From Ooceraea biroi (Eukaryota > Arthropoda > Insecta > Hymenoptera > Formicidae), in contig NC_039514.1 in NCBI RefSeq assembly GCF_003672135.1, positions 15,055,787 through 15,119,786 on the forward strand: a DNA stretch of 64,000 bases, read 5' to 3'. Below, one piece after another: positions 13,201-26,979 of the stretch (positions are counted from its first letter, which is position 1; each line of letters starts with the position of its first letter). The position numbers and the translations under genes were made by a program. Below the pieces are notes generated by a model. The model was not told the origin of the DNA. It ran no database searches and was given only the letters and a program-made list of their open reading frames with translations.

Positions 13201-15279
13201 ATGGGCAACAAAGCATTGCCGTACTTTGCATCCGGACCTGTCATCAGGGGCTTCGGTAGAGGTTCCAAGGAGCTCGGTATTCCGACAGGTATTCTTCCTT
13301 CACGAGACAAACGCGTCGAACACCGCGCCCGATTAATCGCTGATTTGTAAATCGAACACGCGTCGCGATCGAGAAGCGATCCGCGGAACTAAATACTCTG
13401 AATGCTGCCACTATTGATGCCAATAGTGAGACATATCGATATGCATTTCTCCGCATAATCACAAGTTGAGAGTTACACCGTCTCATGTGTCCCTAACCCC
13501 TTCTTAGCTTCTATCTATATTTTATTAATTAAAACTCGTGTGACACTTGATGTTACTTTCTTGTCCGTTACCTCGTGGCTGGTGATGTTTGCCGAAATAG
13601 GTTAAGATTTTCTATTATATAGGTTGTCTGCATGGTGATCTTGAATCAATAGGCCTGTTTGATTTTATTGCACTTTCTGCACTTTGTTCTCTCTCTTATT
13701 TTAAATTTAAATGAAAAAGGTGCGAGTATTATTAAGCTTAGCTTCCCACGCACAGGGGTGCCCGAAACCCCAAGTAAAATAAAGTAATTCACGATTTTTG
13801 AACGTAATCTTTTTTTCACAAGCGAATATTTTACAAACTACTTGCTTTTTCAAATTTTCCTATGCATAAGCATATTTCCTTGATTGAGCCTTTATTATAA
13901 AAAAAATAATAAACATGTCAATCTTCGAAATATTCGCCATCATTTTCTAATATTTTTCTTCATTTATTGGGCAGTTGACAAATCTCTCAAAAAAAGGAAA
14001 ATAAATAGATGCTTAATTTCTTCAAAAGAAGAGCACCGAATTAATTTGCACACCTATTTAATATTATTACATATTTAATATTAGAAAAATATAGGTTCTC
14101 TTACTGTTGTATGAGTTATGATGTTTTTGTAATTGAAATCCTGTATTAGAAATTCAAAGAAATATATTTTTCTTCGCCGACCTTCACTTGTGCGATAATC
14201 CTGAATTATTGGGTCTGTTCTTTATAGCTGCACTGCTGAACTTGTGCAATAAATTAGAGAGAGAAAAATATACTTGTCTCACTTTAACGTATTGCACTAT
14301 ATTCAACAATGCTACAAAGCTATAAAGCTATAAAGCTTTAAAGCTATAAAGCTGTAAAGCTATAAAGAACACTACAATTGATGACACTGAATTAGTAACT
14401 TATATAGAAACTTAGAATAACGTTGCTGCAAGTTTCTATGTTATATGGAAAATTATATGGCTATTATTTAAAATTTATATTTCGGATTTTGTGAGGATAA
14501 TTTAAATTTAGACTGACATTTAATTATAAGCGCACCGTAACTTCCAATTTATATTTAAGTGATCTTCATAATAAAATTTGATAGAAGAAATATATGTATT
14601 TTTTTTTCTTTTTTATAAATATCAGCCAATCTGCCGGAACCTGTGATAAATGCTTTGCCAAACGATTTAGACACTGGAATTTATTATGGCTGGGCTTCCT
14701 TGCATGGACAAGTTTACAAAATGGTCGCGAGTATAGGATGGAATCCATATTACAAGAATCAGAAAAAATCATTGGTAAAAAATGAAAAGAAAATGAAAAA
14801 CTAGCAAGATAAAGAAATATTTTTTATCTCTTATTTAAATTTGATTTTAATTATAAAACATAATAGACTGTTTATTACATCATTTAGACAAGGAATTAAA
14901 TCAAGGAAAAGGATATTTTGTTGTTATTAATTACATAAATTACTTTTACTATTTGTAGGAAGTTCATCTGCTACACGAATTTCAAAATGATTTTTATGGT
15001 GAAGAATTGAAAGTGATAATTACTGGATACATACGACAAGAAAAAGATTTCTCTTCTGAAGGTAGGATTCTGTTACACAATAATATGTGTGTGTAAATTG
15101 ATTATCATTTTCCTCTGTCATTTAGAGTAGTCATGTTGCGATTTTATATATATATATGCGCTTTATTTTTTGCAGAGGAACTCGTCAAAGCGATAAAGAA
15201 TGATATTGCAATCGCGGACGAACGATTAGAAGAACCTACTGTAAACAAGTTAAAAGATGACGACTTCTTATTCAAATGA
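13201..15279 (+). CDS. RFK: Riboflavin kinase
   Basis: Phosphorylates riboflavin with ATP to give FMN, the first step of flavin cofactor synthesis, in the cytosol. Coding exons: 13201-13288, 14626-14774, 14959-15061, 15176-15279. All are GT-AG with consistent phases, giving 147 aa, close to the roughly 155 aa of the animal monofunctional enzyme. Family motifs are clear: PYFASGPVIRGFGRGSKELG with the following GIPTANLP (nucleotide-binding loop with the PTAN signature), GIYYGWA, and SIGWNPYYKNQKKSLEVHLL with the catalytic Glu in VHLLHEF context. The start at ATGGGC (13201) matches the usual length before PYF. It is convergent with NAF1; a likely poly(A) signal AATAAA lies at 15557-15562. Confidence 0.95.
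14316..14367 (+). repeat. 8-bp tandem repeat (AAAGCTAT)n in riboflavin kinase intron 1
   Basis: About 6.5 copies of the unit AAAGCTAT with single-base variants (AAAGCTTT, AAAGCTGT), 52 nt in all. AGCT and TATA are self-complementary, so the array can form several alternative hairpins. No function is inferred. Confidence 0.85.
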
Positions 15280-15624
15280 TTAATAATAAATATTATCCTT
15301 ATCTAAATAATAAGTATAGTTTTAGTTGCTCTTGCAAATTTTCTTTTTATTATATAGTAATAATTATATAGTAAATATTATATGGTAGTAATAATATAAC
15401 ACAAACACGAAACTGTTACATTCTTACGAATTGGATTAAAGATTACACATGTTAAAAAAAAAAAGATATATGTACACTGTAGTATAAAACAAGAAACTCA
15501 CATCTGAAATTCACATTTATACGATGTTATAAATTATACATAACTTTTTTTTACATAATAAAGATTACAGAAAATGTATTCAAAAATTTTGTTTTTACAC
15601 AATTCCTCTTTCTATATTTTTCGT

Positions 15625-17194
15625 TCAAGGACTTTTATTAACAGTAGTTGCACTTGTTGTCGTCGAAGATGGAGAAGAAACAGGAATATGTGTTGACTGA
15701 AATGGGCATGCTGGGTTCGTATGCGTCGACATCGGTGGGTACGCGTACATTGGATAAGGAGGCATACCCATGTAAGGAATCTGCGCGTTGAAGAGTTGAT
15801 GATAGTTCATCGGGTAGGGTGGGGACGTAGGGTTAATTCTTGCGGGCATACCGAACGGAATTTTAGGATATTGGTACATCGTGTTATTGCGCTGGAAATT
15901 TGGTTTGACATCTTGACAATCTTGGTTCGCGTCGGCTGCATTATTCGAATTGTAACTACGCGGTCCGTTGTACGCTGCCCCGACCCCGTACGGTCTGTTG
16001 CACGGGGAAGGGGGGCAATGTGGAATCGACGACCAGGCTTGGTCGCGATACATATTATTTTGAAAGGAATATTGCCTGGGATTAGCCTGGGGAAAGGAAT
16101 ACTGTTCATTCTGCATCGCATTTATGCAAGGTTGCGCCTCTTGGTTGTACCATTGGGAATAGCCGCATCTGTTCCACGGATGATTTGACTGCCAATCGTA
16201 CCTCCTTTTTTTGCAAGGATCTAAAACCAGTGAAAACAGGTTAAATAAATACTCATTTTCTTGTAGCGAGTACTGCTAAAAATTACAAAATGCTTACTTG
16301 GTGCATTCTTCTTCTGCGGTGTATTATCATGCGAAACGTTTTTATCCTTCTGCATCTGGTACTTTCGTTCCTCCTCGTCGTCTGAAAACACCGGCGCTTC
16401 GTTCTCATCGATCGTGTCACTGTGTTTTAGCCTAGAAAGAGATATTAATTCTGAACAACCGTACGCAACATATTGTCATACGCATCTGCCAAAATACTAA
16501 CTGTCTCAACTCCTGTGCAAAAAAAATGGTAGTGTACGACGTGACATTGGGACAATAATAAACCGTCATGTCCACTTCAATATTGCACTTTTGTATGTGT
16601 TCCGAGCTATTAAATCGAACGCAGTATAAAGGTTCGCTTATGTGCCCATACACGTCCAATATTGTACCAAGAGTTTTTTGTCCCTTGTCCAAAAACAAAA
16701 CCGAGTCCAGATTGAGCGTAGGTTTACCTGGTATTGGCTGTACAATCACTACTTGCTCCACAATTTTGAACACCTTAAATTATACAAGTATATACGAATA
16801 TGGTTTAAGCATATACGTGCAAAATTCTCTAGATGATGATAAATCTGTCTCATAGTCTTCTAAAGAAATCCGCTTTTTTACATGCATTGTATATATTTAT
16901 ATTTATTACCTTGCCGAATACGTCACATAAGAGTTCATCAACATTAATCATTAAGTCTTCTATTGGTGGAAGGTCATCTAATTCACTTTTTTGTATTTGT
17001 TTATTTGCTACGTTACTTTTCTTCTGCCTGAAATATTCAATGAATATGAAAATTTTCGCTGTCACTTACAAAAAAGTATAATTGCATTATAAATCTTTTT
17101 AATATAAACATACCTATTTATATTGTTATTAGTGATACTTTCGTACTTACTTAGCACTATCATTATTATCATTGTTGCTGCTATTGCTACTATC

Positions 17195-17228
<34 letters not shown>

Positions 17229-18141
17229 CTGCTGATAGTACTGCTACTGTCGTCGTCACTGTCGCTCTCTTCACTTGAACATAACGGTTCCACTACTGTC
17301 ATACGATACTGTTGTAAATTTAGTGCCTGGACACTTGGTACAGCAGGCTGATTTAGATTTTCATTGGTATCTTCCATATCCTCTACATCCGAAGAGTCGC
17401 CATATTCCAAAGCGATAACGCCAAGAGATTTCAAACCAGTAGTCTCTACAGTAAACAAATACAAAAATCAAGAATCTAAAATATATATTGTACAGTACGT
17501 GTTATATAAAATTGATAACTTTCTAAATCTTCTGACAATTATCGTATTAAGGCACAATGCCACTCGAACATTTTTATGAATATACTACTATGCCGTACAA
17601 ATTAAGCTAGGCCTCGTGTCTATTTCATCGACATTAGCTTGGCTCAAGGCAATGCATTTTACAGAATTAATAGCAGTTCTTATTAATTTAATTTAGATCA
17701 AAATTGAAGGAACGTTTATAATACCAAAAGTTGATCAACTTTTTTTATTATAAAAAAGACAGAAGCTGCATGTTTCATGAAAATATGTTTACTTTGTGGA
17801 TTAATATATTTATGTTTACCTTGCACGTGTGAAGATGAATCGCTTGTATGTATGTCACTATTATCATTGCTCACTTTTGTAATTTCATTGATTTTCTGTT
17901 CATTTTCTGTTGATTCGTTTTGCGTAATATCGCTGTTTATATTGTTTGTACTGTATTCTGTAATTTCTGTAGATTTCTGTAAAGTTTCTTGTTTATCGCA
18001 TGTATTCTCGCAAATATCTTCCATACCGTCCACGTGCAACATAGATGCTTGATTATCTGTCTTCGACGATGGTTGAATATTTTCGACAGAATTGCACATT
18101 ACTTCATGATTATTCAATGTATTTTCCGTATCGTTCTTCAT
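15625..18141 (-). CDS. NAF1: NAF1, H/ACA RNP assembly factor
   Basis: Nuclear factor that binds dyskerin/NOP60B in place of GAR1 and is needed to assemble H/ACA small nucleolar RNPs. Exons on the minus strand: 18141-17820, 17445-17151, 17027-16910, 16773-16502, 16431-16298, 16220-15625. Phases agree throughout, giving 578 aa. The N-terminal part is acidic and Ser-rich. Residues about 175-200 are a polyserine run in an acidic context. The Gar1/Naf1 beta-barrel follows in exons 3-4: LPPIEDLMINVDELLCDVFG, then KIVEQVVIVQPIP, DSVLFLD, LGTILDVYGHISEPLYCVRF. The C-terminal exon is Pro/Tyr/Met-rich low complexity (PYMGMPPYPMYAYPPM), as in NAF1 proteins. The ATG at 18141 is the first in frame. The gene is divergent from eIF4G and convergent with RFK. 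Confidence 0.88.
17190..17255 (-). repeat. NAF1: Trinucleotide repeat coding for polyserine in NAF1
   Basis: Runs of AGC/AGT-type codons (read as GCT/ACT on the plus strand) encode about 15 consecutive serines, flanked by Asp and Glu residues. Such acidic Ser tracts are common in NAF1 and other nucleolar proteins and are probably CK2 targets. The repeat is likely length-polymorphic. Confidence 0.8.
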
Positions 18142-19601
18142 ATTAATTTCATATAGTTAATTTTGCACTTATTTTCTTCATTTATTGTTTTGCTGAGGAC
18201 AATTATTTTACTTTTTTCTGATGCTAATATACTTTGGGTACTTTCCAACAATGAAGCACAGCCATCTATATTCTATCACAGCACAGAGCAGAGAGCAGAC
18301 TGCACCATACCGTACTTGGTTCGTGTAGCCACGTTCGCCAACATTACGGTGCATCTGATAGACGGCGCTACATACAGTTCCGATTTGGCATTTCTACGAG
18401 AGAAATTCAGAGGAATTGAATGCACGTTTAGAAGGTAAAACCATTGTACAGCAGTTGAGAAAATGTTTCCCAAACACTTCCGCTCATCGAAAGCATTTTG
18501 CAACATATTCAATGAGCGGACATTATTTTTGCCAGCGGTTTATATTTAGTAGTGATCACTCTTCGTTCACTCATTCAACGGTTAATATTTCCTAAACGCA
18601 TCCACTGAATCATATCAGATTCATTATATTAGATTCTAATAATTAGAATATAATTTTTCATAAAATATGATGGAAATTACATATATTCCAAAATAAAATA
18701 ATCTCCACGATCGCATTTCCCCCAAATTTTCCCGATTTTCCCCAGAGTGTATCTTCGAAGATAGATCCATATTTATATGCATATATGTATATAAAACGAA
18801 ATAATATTTGATTTCTACACAACAAATGTATTTTCAATCGCCAAACCGTGCACGTAATAAACATAGGCAGCATAAAATGCTGTTTTCATCGATCCGACAC
18901 GAGCTAGACTACGAAATACCATAAGGCTGGTGAATGCAGCTGGCGCTGCCGATCAACGATTCCGCGAGAGTCACTAGATCGCCGGCGTGGCCGTTCACGT
19001 CTCTCTTTCTACCGTCGAGCGTGTAGCGTGGTTGTCCAACGATAGATACATTCGCGTCACCGTGGATCTCCGTGTGTCACGCTGGATGGCCAGCAAACTC
19101 ATCGTGGAGAACGTACGATTATCGCGCAATACAACGTATTGCACAGCAACGACCGTTACACGACGGACCGGAAGGTGCATCGAGAAGTGCGGTGCGAGAT
19201 ACGAACGTGTCTCGTGCGTACGAATCGTCGGGCGTGCGAGAGTAGGCGCGCGCGCGCGCGCAAGCCCATAAGCGACGTGTGCCAACTGTCGGTCCGTACG
19301 AACGAAGGGTCGAACGTTACCCGATCATTTCGACGGATTGTAGCGATCGCGCACGATTCTGGTGACGGTTAACGGGTACTGCGATTCCGATTAACGATTA
19401 CCGTTTCCGCGGGAATTTCTCGCGAGACCGAGAGATCTTCGCACTCGCGCGCCCTTTCTCCGTCTCCCTACCGTCTAACGCGCATTGCCCAGTCTGCGGA
19501 CTCTCCCGTAATACGTGAGGAAATAACGTACTTATGAGTGTGAACCGCGTCAGGCAGCAGGCTTCTAAGGACAGTTTGCACAAGGGAGGCCCACGCCTGC
19601 G
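18142..19601. promoter_or_regulatory. Divergent intergenic region between NAF1 and eIF4G
   Basis: This 1.46-kb interval separates the NAF1 start (-) from the first eIF4G coding exon (+). Its right half (about 18950-19600) is rich in CpG and contains an alternating GC run near 19248-19260. The long open frames there lie on both strands, which fits composition rather than genes. It probably includes the eIF4G 5' UTR and a shared or back-to-back promoter. Confidence 0.5.
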
Positions 19602-19794
19602 ATGAGCATGCCGACGAAGGGACGAAGGGACCACCACCTCTCCCATCACCATCATCAGCAGCAGCAGTCGCATCACGTTCCACCGCAGCATCAGCATCCG
19701 ATCATACTCGGTCAACCTGTCGTGCATTCGCATTCGCCGCAGACCTACAGCGCGGTGGTTACCACGAATACACCTCGCTTCCTGACGAATGCCG
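19602..19794 (+). CDS. eIF4G: eIF4G alternative first coding exon A (His/Gln-rich)
   Basis: ATG at 19602; 64 codons plus one base, ending at donor GTGAGT in phase 1. The peptide is rich in His and Gln (HLSHHHHQQQQSHHVPPQHQ) and ends RFLTNA. Exon B at 34360 also ends ITNA before the same junction, so the two exons look like diverged duplicates. The next common exon is at 40109, leaving a 20-kb intron. Confidence 0.75.
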
Positions 19795-22700
19795 GTGAGT
19801 CCGTTTTACTTGATTGGCATGTATTCTCTGCTTTCCTGCGTGCTGCCTCAGCTTTTCTCCAACGATCTGCCTACATGCGACCTGTCGAGCGTCATCTGCC
19901 CTCGTCAGGGCGGTTTTTATTTCGTGAGCGTCACACGCGTCGTGACGCTCGTGAAGGATTCGCTGAAAGGCACGAGTCACCACGCAATTGTCTCTTCGCC
20001 CATCTCGCGCATGCACCTTGTGTACGTAACAAAGTGTTATTTGAGGTTAGGGTGACCACACGCGCGACATGTGTCCTGCGTGCTGCGGACGATGTCCTTT
20101 CTCGTGTATCCTAATTTGTTTTTTATTGTTCGGATGCGACGACCATGATGATTACGATGCCTCGGTCATCCTTCATACAAATTTCTAAGACACGGAGGGA
20201 GATTATTCATTTCTCGCGTCGACTCATACGTCATTCGTGATCGTAAACACAATGTTTATGCAACAAATTTGCAATCTCGTCTCGCGAATCGCTATGTGCC
20301 CCTTCGTTTTTTCTGCGTGAAAGGAAAATTGTATTTTCGTGATCTGGCCGCGCCAAGTTCGACAAACTCGGGCGTGCAAGTGGAACGACGGTCAGTAATG
20401 CTCGCAATGCTTCTTTTCCTGGCTTCCGTAATCTCGTTAAAGCGGTTTGCGCATTCAGTCCAGCAATACTTATCAGCAGAGTTACGTCCCTGAGTTACGT
20501 TTCCCGACGTTGCCATCGGTACAGAAACGCGTAGTAAATATTATTTACTTGTACTTCTGGATCGTGCGTTTTTTTATTTATACTAATGTATTGTGTTGCG
20601 AAGGTGGCATGCTCTATGTACGAAACTCGACGCGTTGATGCTTCTATATAGCTTGTTATATACAGCGATTTCGTAATTGTCTGGTCAAACTATTTGAGAG
20701 ATAACGGTTGCCTCGAGGCAGAGAAATAATATTTCTATATATATTGTCTACGAGTTCCACGAAACGATATAATCAAACGGATGGCACATGTACCTGCGAC
20801 GTTTTGTATAAATGAACAAAAAGAAAAACTTAAAGAAAGAACATCTTGACTAAACTTTAATACAAAGAAAAACTGAAGCGTGAATCAGCAAATTCGTCGT
20901 TCCACGTATATATAACGCAGAAAAATGTAATCTTTCGGAACAGGTAACAGTTTTCTGAAAAGCAAGTTATGGGAGTGTTAAATGGGGATTCGGTACGTGC
21001 TTTCACTTTCGTCTTGGCGCAGGCCAACGTAAATCGCCACTCGTCGTGTAACAAAAAAAAGTTTGCGTGCTAACGCTTATTGAGGCGATCGGCCGCTTAT
21101 CGCTTGTTTTCCATCTATATCTATCAGCGATACCAATCGACGTAGGTAGCATCCCGTCCGCTCGTCTTCCGCTTTTTACTTCCCTCTCTCTCTTTCTCTC
21201 TCTCTCTTTCTCGCGATTCTCGCGAAACAAGGACGCGGCTTTTCATTCGTGCGAAACAAACGGCAAGCGAATGGATAATAGGCCTGCGTGAGGAGGAGGG
21301 CGTGGAGGTAACCATGATTGGCCGATCGCGGCGTGCGGTAAACTGTTGAATCGTGCCTATTAAAAGCGGAGGTGGGAAACAGAAGAGTTTCCTGCGTGCA
21401 AATATCGCGACGTCAATCGTCTCGACGGTAATCCAGATTTGTTCTTGCAGGGGGAGGGGGAATAGTAAATAAGTTTTTTTGGAGTAACTTTTTACTCCAA
21501 GATACATGACAATGCACAATTTGCAGTGCTCGGTGGAATTACAATTACGTGTATTTGATTAGAATTGAATTTAACATAATAATGTACATAATGATTTTCC
21601 TCCAAAGAAAAATGTGTGTTTTATAAAATTATTTTTTCTCTTTCCTCTCTCTATCTCTTTCTCTTCTGAAAATTGGTCAGATATGAACGTGCGTCATATG
21701 GAAAATGATTATAAGAAATTCCCGGAAAGCTTCGCGTACGTGCACGCGTGTAATAGACTAACGGAGAGACGATAATAAAAAGAGAGAAGGAGAGAGAAAG
21801 ATTTCGCGAAAGAATAGGATGTAAGAAGTCCGAAGTGCTACGAAGCCGACCGAGTGGTTGCTTCGGCTAGTACATGTGGCAATCGCAATCACACAGTATG
21901 TACACACGCGATTTCTTTCTCGTTGAAGTTGCGCGATCGAGATAATTCGGCCGTGGTGTCGCGACTGCGAGTCCAGAAGTGCGACACGAAGCAACTGGGA
22001 ATAGGTCGTCGGGAGAGTTGTCCGCGATCAACGACGTGAATCGAGAGACCTGAATCGCGTGGCGTTCGCCGTTCGCGCGTCGCGACTTGGCAGCTGGTTC
22101 CGATTATCGCGACGAGAGGTCCCTCGCTATCAGGGACACTTGCATTCTCGTCGTGCCTGCTCGCGGACAGCCTGGTTCGCTGTCGTGGGAACATATGGTG
22201 GAAGCCACGTGCCGGGACGTGTCATAAATGCCTCTGCCGCGAGTGTCGTGCCGGGGAAAAACCCACGCTCGAGTCTCCCGTCGAATAATTTCTCGCCGCT
22301 AATCGTCAAACGAAACGAAACGGAACGGATGATATCGGTATTGGCGCGCGCGAGCGGGCGACGGTGTTAGCGCAAGACGGCGCGGGATACCGAGAGCTGC
22401 CTAGCAGCTACTAACGCGCCTGAAAACGTCACTCTCTCTTGAGAAGGCAACGGAAAAAAGAGAGAGCGAGAGAAGAGACCGCCGTCGCAGCGCGCCTCCG
22501 CTCTACGTTCTACGCGCAGGTTATATAATTTCCTCCAAGCGTTTCTTTTCGTTTCTGTCACGGCGACCATATGTAAAGTCGATATCGGGACGCGCTAGGC
22601 TCCGTTTTCCCGTTTCCCGTGAAACGAGCAAACGCATCCCGGCCGGACACGCGCGGATATTACGGCCGCCCATGCGACCGCGTGTCTCACGATCGCGCGC

Positions 22701-25700
22701 CGACGAACGGGTGGACGTGGCCACCAATAGACGTAATTCGTGCTGATAAACATGCGCCCGATCGTCACGGCCACCGTGTGTCCAGCGTAACTTCGATCAT
22801 CAGCGAGTCAACGAGGTGAGGACGACGGTAACGGCGTCGGCTGACACGCACGAGATGTCCGCGGTGATGGGTAAGTTATCACGTGCGCAAGTTACGAACG
22901 CTCGCCATTTCGACGATGTCGACGACGCCGGCATCGCGACGCTTGGTTTTGTTCCTCGCACGAGCGGATCCGTCGTTGCAACACCGAACACTCTTCCCCG
23001 TCGCTTGTCCTTGGGTCCGCGATCCTCCTCGCGCGGCACGCTTATCGGCGTATCAGCCGATGATGATAATATAATAACGTTACGCAAATCGCTATTATGT
23101 CGGGACTTTCGGAAGATGTCGCGTTGTATGACGTTTACCCGCTCCGGCCACGTGACACACCGCTGCCCGCCGATTGATAGTCGGTCGAATGTTTTTGCGA
23201 CGGTCACTACCTGTCGAAGCGACTTGGAGCGCATTCGCGCCTGATGGAGTCGCAAACACGTGTCGTCTCTCGTGGCACTTGACTTTTTCCCCCAATTTTT
23301 CACGTCTCTACGTAGAAAAAATTTCTATTTTTAATATTTTTTCATTGTTTGTTTTTTCGAGTTGGATGAGCCAGATGTATGTATGGTATTGTCCGCTCTA
23401 TATACATAAAATTTATTAATCTTTGCGGCACTACTCGCGCGCGCGTTTTCCGTGCGAAATACAAAAAAGGAATAATTACGTAGCACTCGAAGTGATTTTC
23501 TTCAAACCGAAAGGAATAGAAATATAGATATATATGTGCTCGCGTACGCTTGACACATCCCTTATCTTCTTTTTCCCCGCCTTGTATCGCTGATAAGAGT
23601 AACGCCTTACCGCTTTAATTGATCAAACAAGAAAAGTCCAATTTCGATATTCCAGTTACTACGTATCGATGGACTGTCTGAAAAGTAAATTGTGAAATGA
23701 ATTATTTTATGTTTATTTCGGGAGGAAAGGCACGATTAGTCGAATCGAGATCTCTATCAAAGTAAGAAAAGTATCGAATCGAGGTCTCAAAGTCTCGTTG
23801 TTGAGACGAGTTTGTTACAAAGGGACATTTTGGAAAAAGAATCGCGAACCAATAAAGTTTCATTCTGCAACACGTTCCTTCCTTCTCATGATGTATTAAT
23901 TATTACTGCGATGATTTGCATCGCTCCGTCATATTTGGACGGCAAACTTTTGCGACAAATGGCAAACAAAAATGAAAATGTAAAATATTAAGATTTTAAA
24001 ACGAACTTGCGTCGTTTATTTTATCGTTGACGGCCGCCCGGTGCACGTTATTGCACCTTTCTCTTTCCGATTGGATATTCGTTCAAGTAAATAGTCGACT
24101 AAGTAATAAGCGATTGGCAATTAATTCTGTGGTATCGTACGATACATATTTGATGTCGTCTATTTAATCTGAAGTGATTTGATAAGTTATAAATTATCGA
24201 GTTGAACGTATTAAAAATAAATAAAAATCATGCGAATGCAAAAATAAATTTATGTAATACTTTTCCTAATGTGTGTACTTAAAAGTTAACGGACATTAAA
24301 TACCGATACCGAATGGAATGTAGTTCCGTTTTCGTGTTTCCTTTGTTATAGGACAAACTCGGAATTTGTCAGAAAATATTTTCTTTTGTAGCTTCAGTCG
24401 GTCACGTTTGGGTCAATAACGACTAACAGTTTTACCTTTCTCCTACTTCAGGTAAATGAGCTGACCTGACATCAGAATTTTGATAGATATATAGGCTACC
24501 GGTTATTTTCTTTGTTCACAAGTTCATAAACAAAGTTTTACACTTTCTACAAATGTTTCGAGGAACTTCAGGTACAAATCTTATTATCTTTATTGCTTTG
24601 GTTATTGGTTAGTTACACAGTACGTTACATGATTCTTGTAATGTGTAGCGCATTGTTTTCAGATACCTATTCATGCTTCAAGCGTACCGAATCGCATAGT
24701 AATAAGTTTGGTACATCTCACAATTGCATATTTGTCCCTTTTTAACCTCTCGAATTTCTAAAATTTCCCCAATGTTTTTTTTTGTTTACTGGAAACTGAT
24801 ATCATAGTAAGACCACACATCTTTCTGTACATTTTTCTATCCGTTATTAAGAAGAATATATGAAAATATAAACATGTCTCTAAAAATCTATAACGCCGAA
24901 TAAACATGTCGATAAATTTTTTACATGAAGTCACAGTGTCTTATCGATACCAAATAGAATTGTGATAAAAAGAATTAAATAATCACGGTTTGAGAAAAGG
25001 CCCTTTTTTCTCTTTTTTTTTGGAGGGGGACAACACTTTGGCGCAGAATCACGTATTTGAGATGCTCAGGATCTTTGAATGACAATGAGATAGATTTTTT
25101 GCCGGCTTGTCGTGTCATTCGTCGGCACGTGTGACGTAGGGCGACTGACTTTGCTTTACCCGATTCGAATAACGAGGACCGCCGTCGCATCGCGGACGAC
25201 GCGGGTGAAAGGTGGCCGCCGCGAGTCCGCGCATACAGATTCGAATCGAAGCTGAGGGAAACGGAGAACCGGCAGAAAATGCGCATTCCTGGCAAGGCCG
25301 CTCGCTCGAGAAAGAGGCCACCGAGCATCCGGGGAGAAACTAACCGTACTTGCTTCACTCGCTTCGCTCTCCCGCTCTCCTCTCCCTCTTAACTGACGGT
25401 TGTTACTTCGCGGTTACGTTGCACGCGTTACGCGTATTATTGGATCAGCAGATAATGTATCTTTGGTATCCTCGGACTTGATCGTTTCTCACATCGCGCA
25501 AATTCCACCCGATTTGCGATTAACATCCATAAAGAGCGCTTCTTCGACTAAACTTTTCAACTTTAAACAAGATTCGTAGCGTTTGCATAACGATACTAAA
25601 ACGTTCGCTTCCGGAATTCGCTTTTGTCGGACTGATTATAGCGTTTAAGCGGTAAACCGCGTCTCAAATTTTTATTTTTTCATGTTAACTATCGATCATT

Positions 25701-26935
25701 CCTACTGATTTTCGTATCTACGTATATAAGCATTACGTAAGGCATACTTATTATTGGCTACCTTGTAGTTATTTCATGTTACTTTCCTATATGTCGATGC
25801 TTCAGAGAGACACTTGTTTCGGATTTGTTTATGATTGCTGTTATATTGAATCACAGAACAGTGAGCTACGTGTATTAAAATAGTTCGGATCGAGTCGATT
25901 GAAGTCACACGTTCTAACATTGTGACATTTAGCACATGTGCTAAAGGCACACCGGCCGTTCCGTTGAACCAGCTCCTAAACAGTTCCTGGTAGAAAGTGC
26001 ACTTTTATACGCGACTGGATAAGTTTTTCATTTTACCGTATCTATGCGAGAGTCGAGCATTAATTCCGGTGTTTCGCATGATAGGTATGCATACACTTAT
26101 TAATTGCTGTTACTAATAGAACGGAACAATAGAAAAATATCTGTAAAAATTTTTAAATCAATAGGTTTTTCGAATGCGAAACAAAAACAAAATTCGCATG
26201 AGATAATAAATCCTTCCTTAAGATAATAAATTTTCCAGAAATTTAGAGTGTAAATGACTTTCACATTTATAATATTTTCCTGTTCGCTGTCCAAACGTTT
26301 AGAGAATTCTCAGAAAATTACAAATTGACATATTGTACATAATAGTTATTTCCCAATTTTTGGTCAAAAGCAGAAATAAGCTATTGTTCAGTGTATTCAG
26401 TGTGTGACATATGTATTCATTTATCCCAGTCACATTCGTCAACACACCAATTTACAGTCTGGGCTGCGTTCCGATCCCTTACCTAGGTGCACCCGCTATG
26501 TTGGAGTGAAAGATACAAGAATAAGATACAAAGAGAGAGAGAGAGAGCCTGGTGAGGAATCGGAACACAGCTCTGGATGGCTAATAGTGAGAATTTTAGT
26601 AAGAATGTAAGTAGAAACTACATGAAAGCACGAAATAATAGCCTTCGTTTAAACGTTAAAAGTTGAACATCAAAAGAAATTACATAGAAATTTTTTACCT
26701 TTTGTTAGGTGTGCAAATAAGTTCTATCCACTATTAATAGATGAACATATTAATAGTGGATAGAACTTATTTACACATCTAAAATAAAATAAATATAAAA
26801 GCGGTGCTAAATACAACATTTTACAAAAATTATCATGTAAGAATAGAAAGGACAAAGTTGGCAATATTTAATATATATAAACATATATCAACTTCTAAGA
26901 GTTAATTTTTAAAGTTAAAAGAACATTGTTACAAG

Positions 26936-26979
<44 letters not shown>

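Noticed and set aside
17530..17660. H/ACA-like fold on the minus strand in NAF1 intron 1, with a possible hinge ATAGTA
   Set aside because: Hairpin 1 is plausible, but the second hairpin is weak and there is no ACA box at the expected place.
22800..23303. Long frames on both strands near 23 kb
   Set aside because: Produced by high GC; no homology and no splice support.
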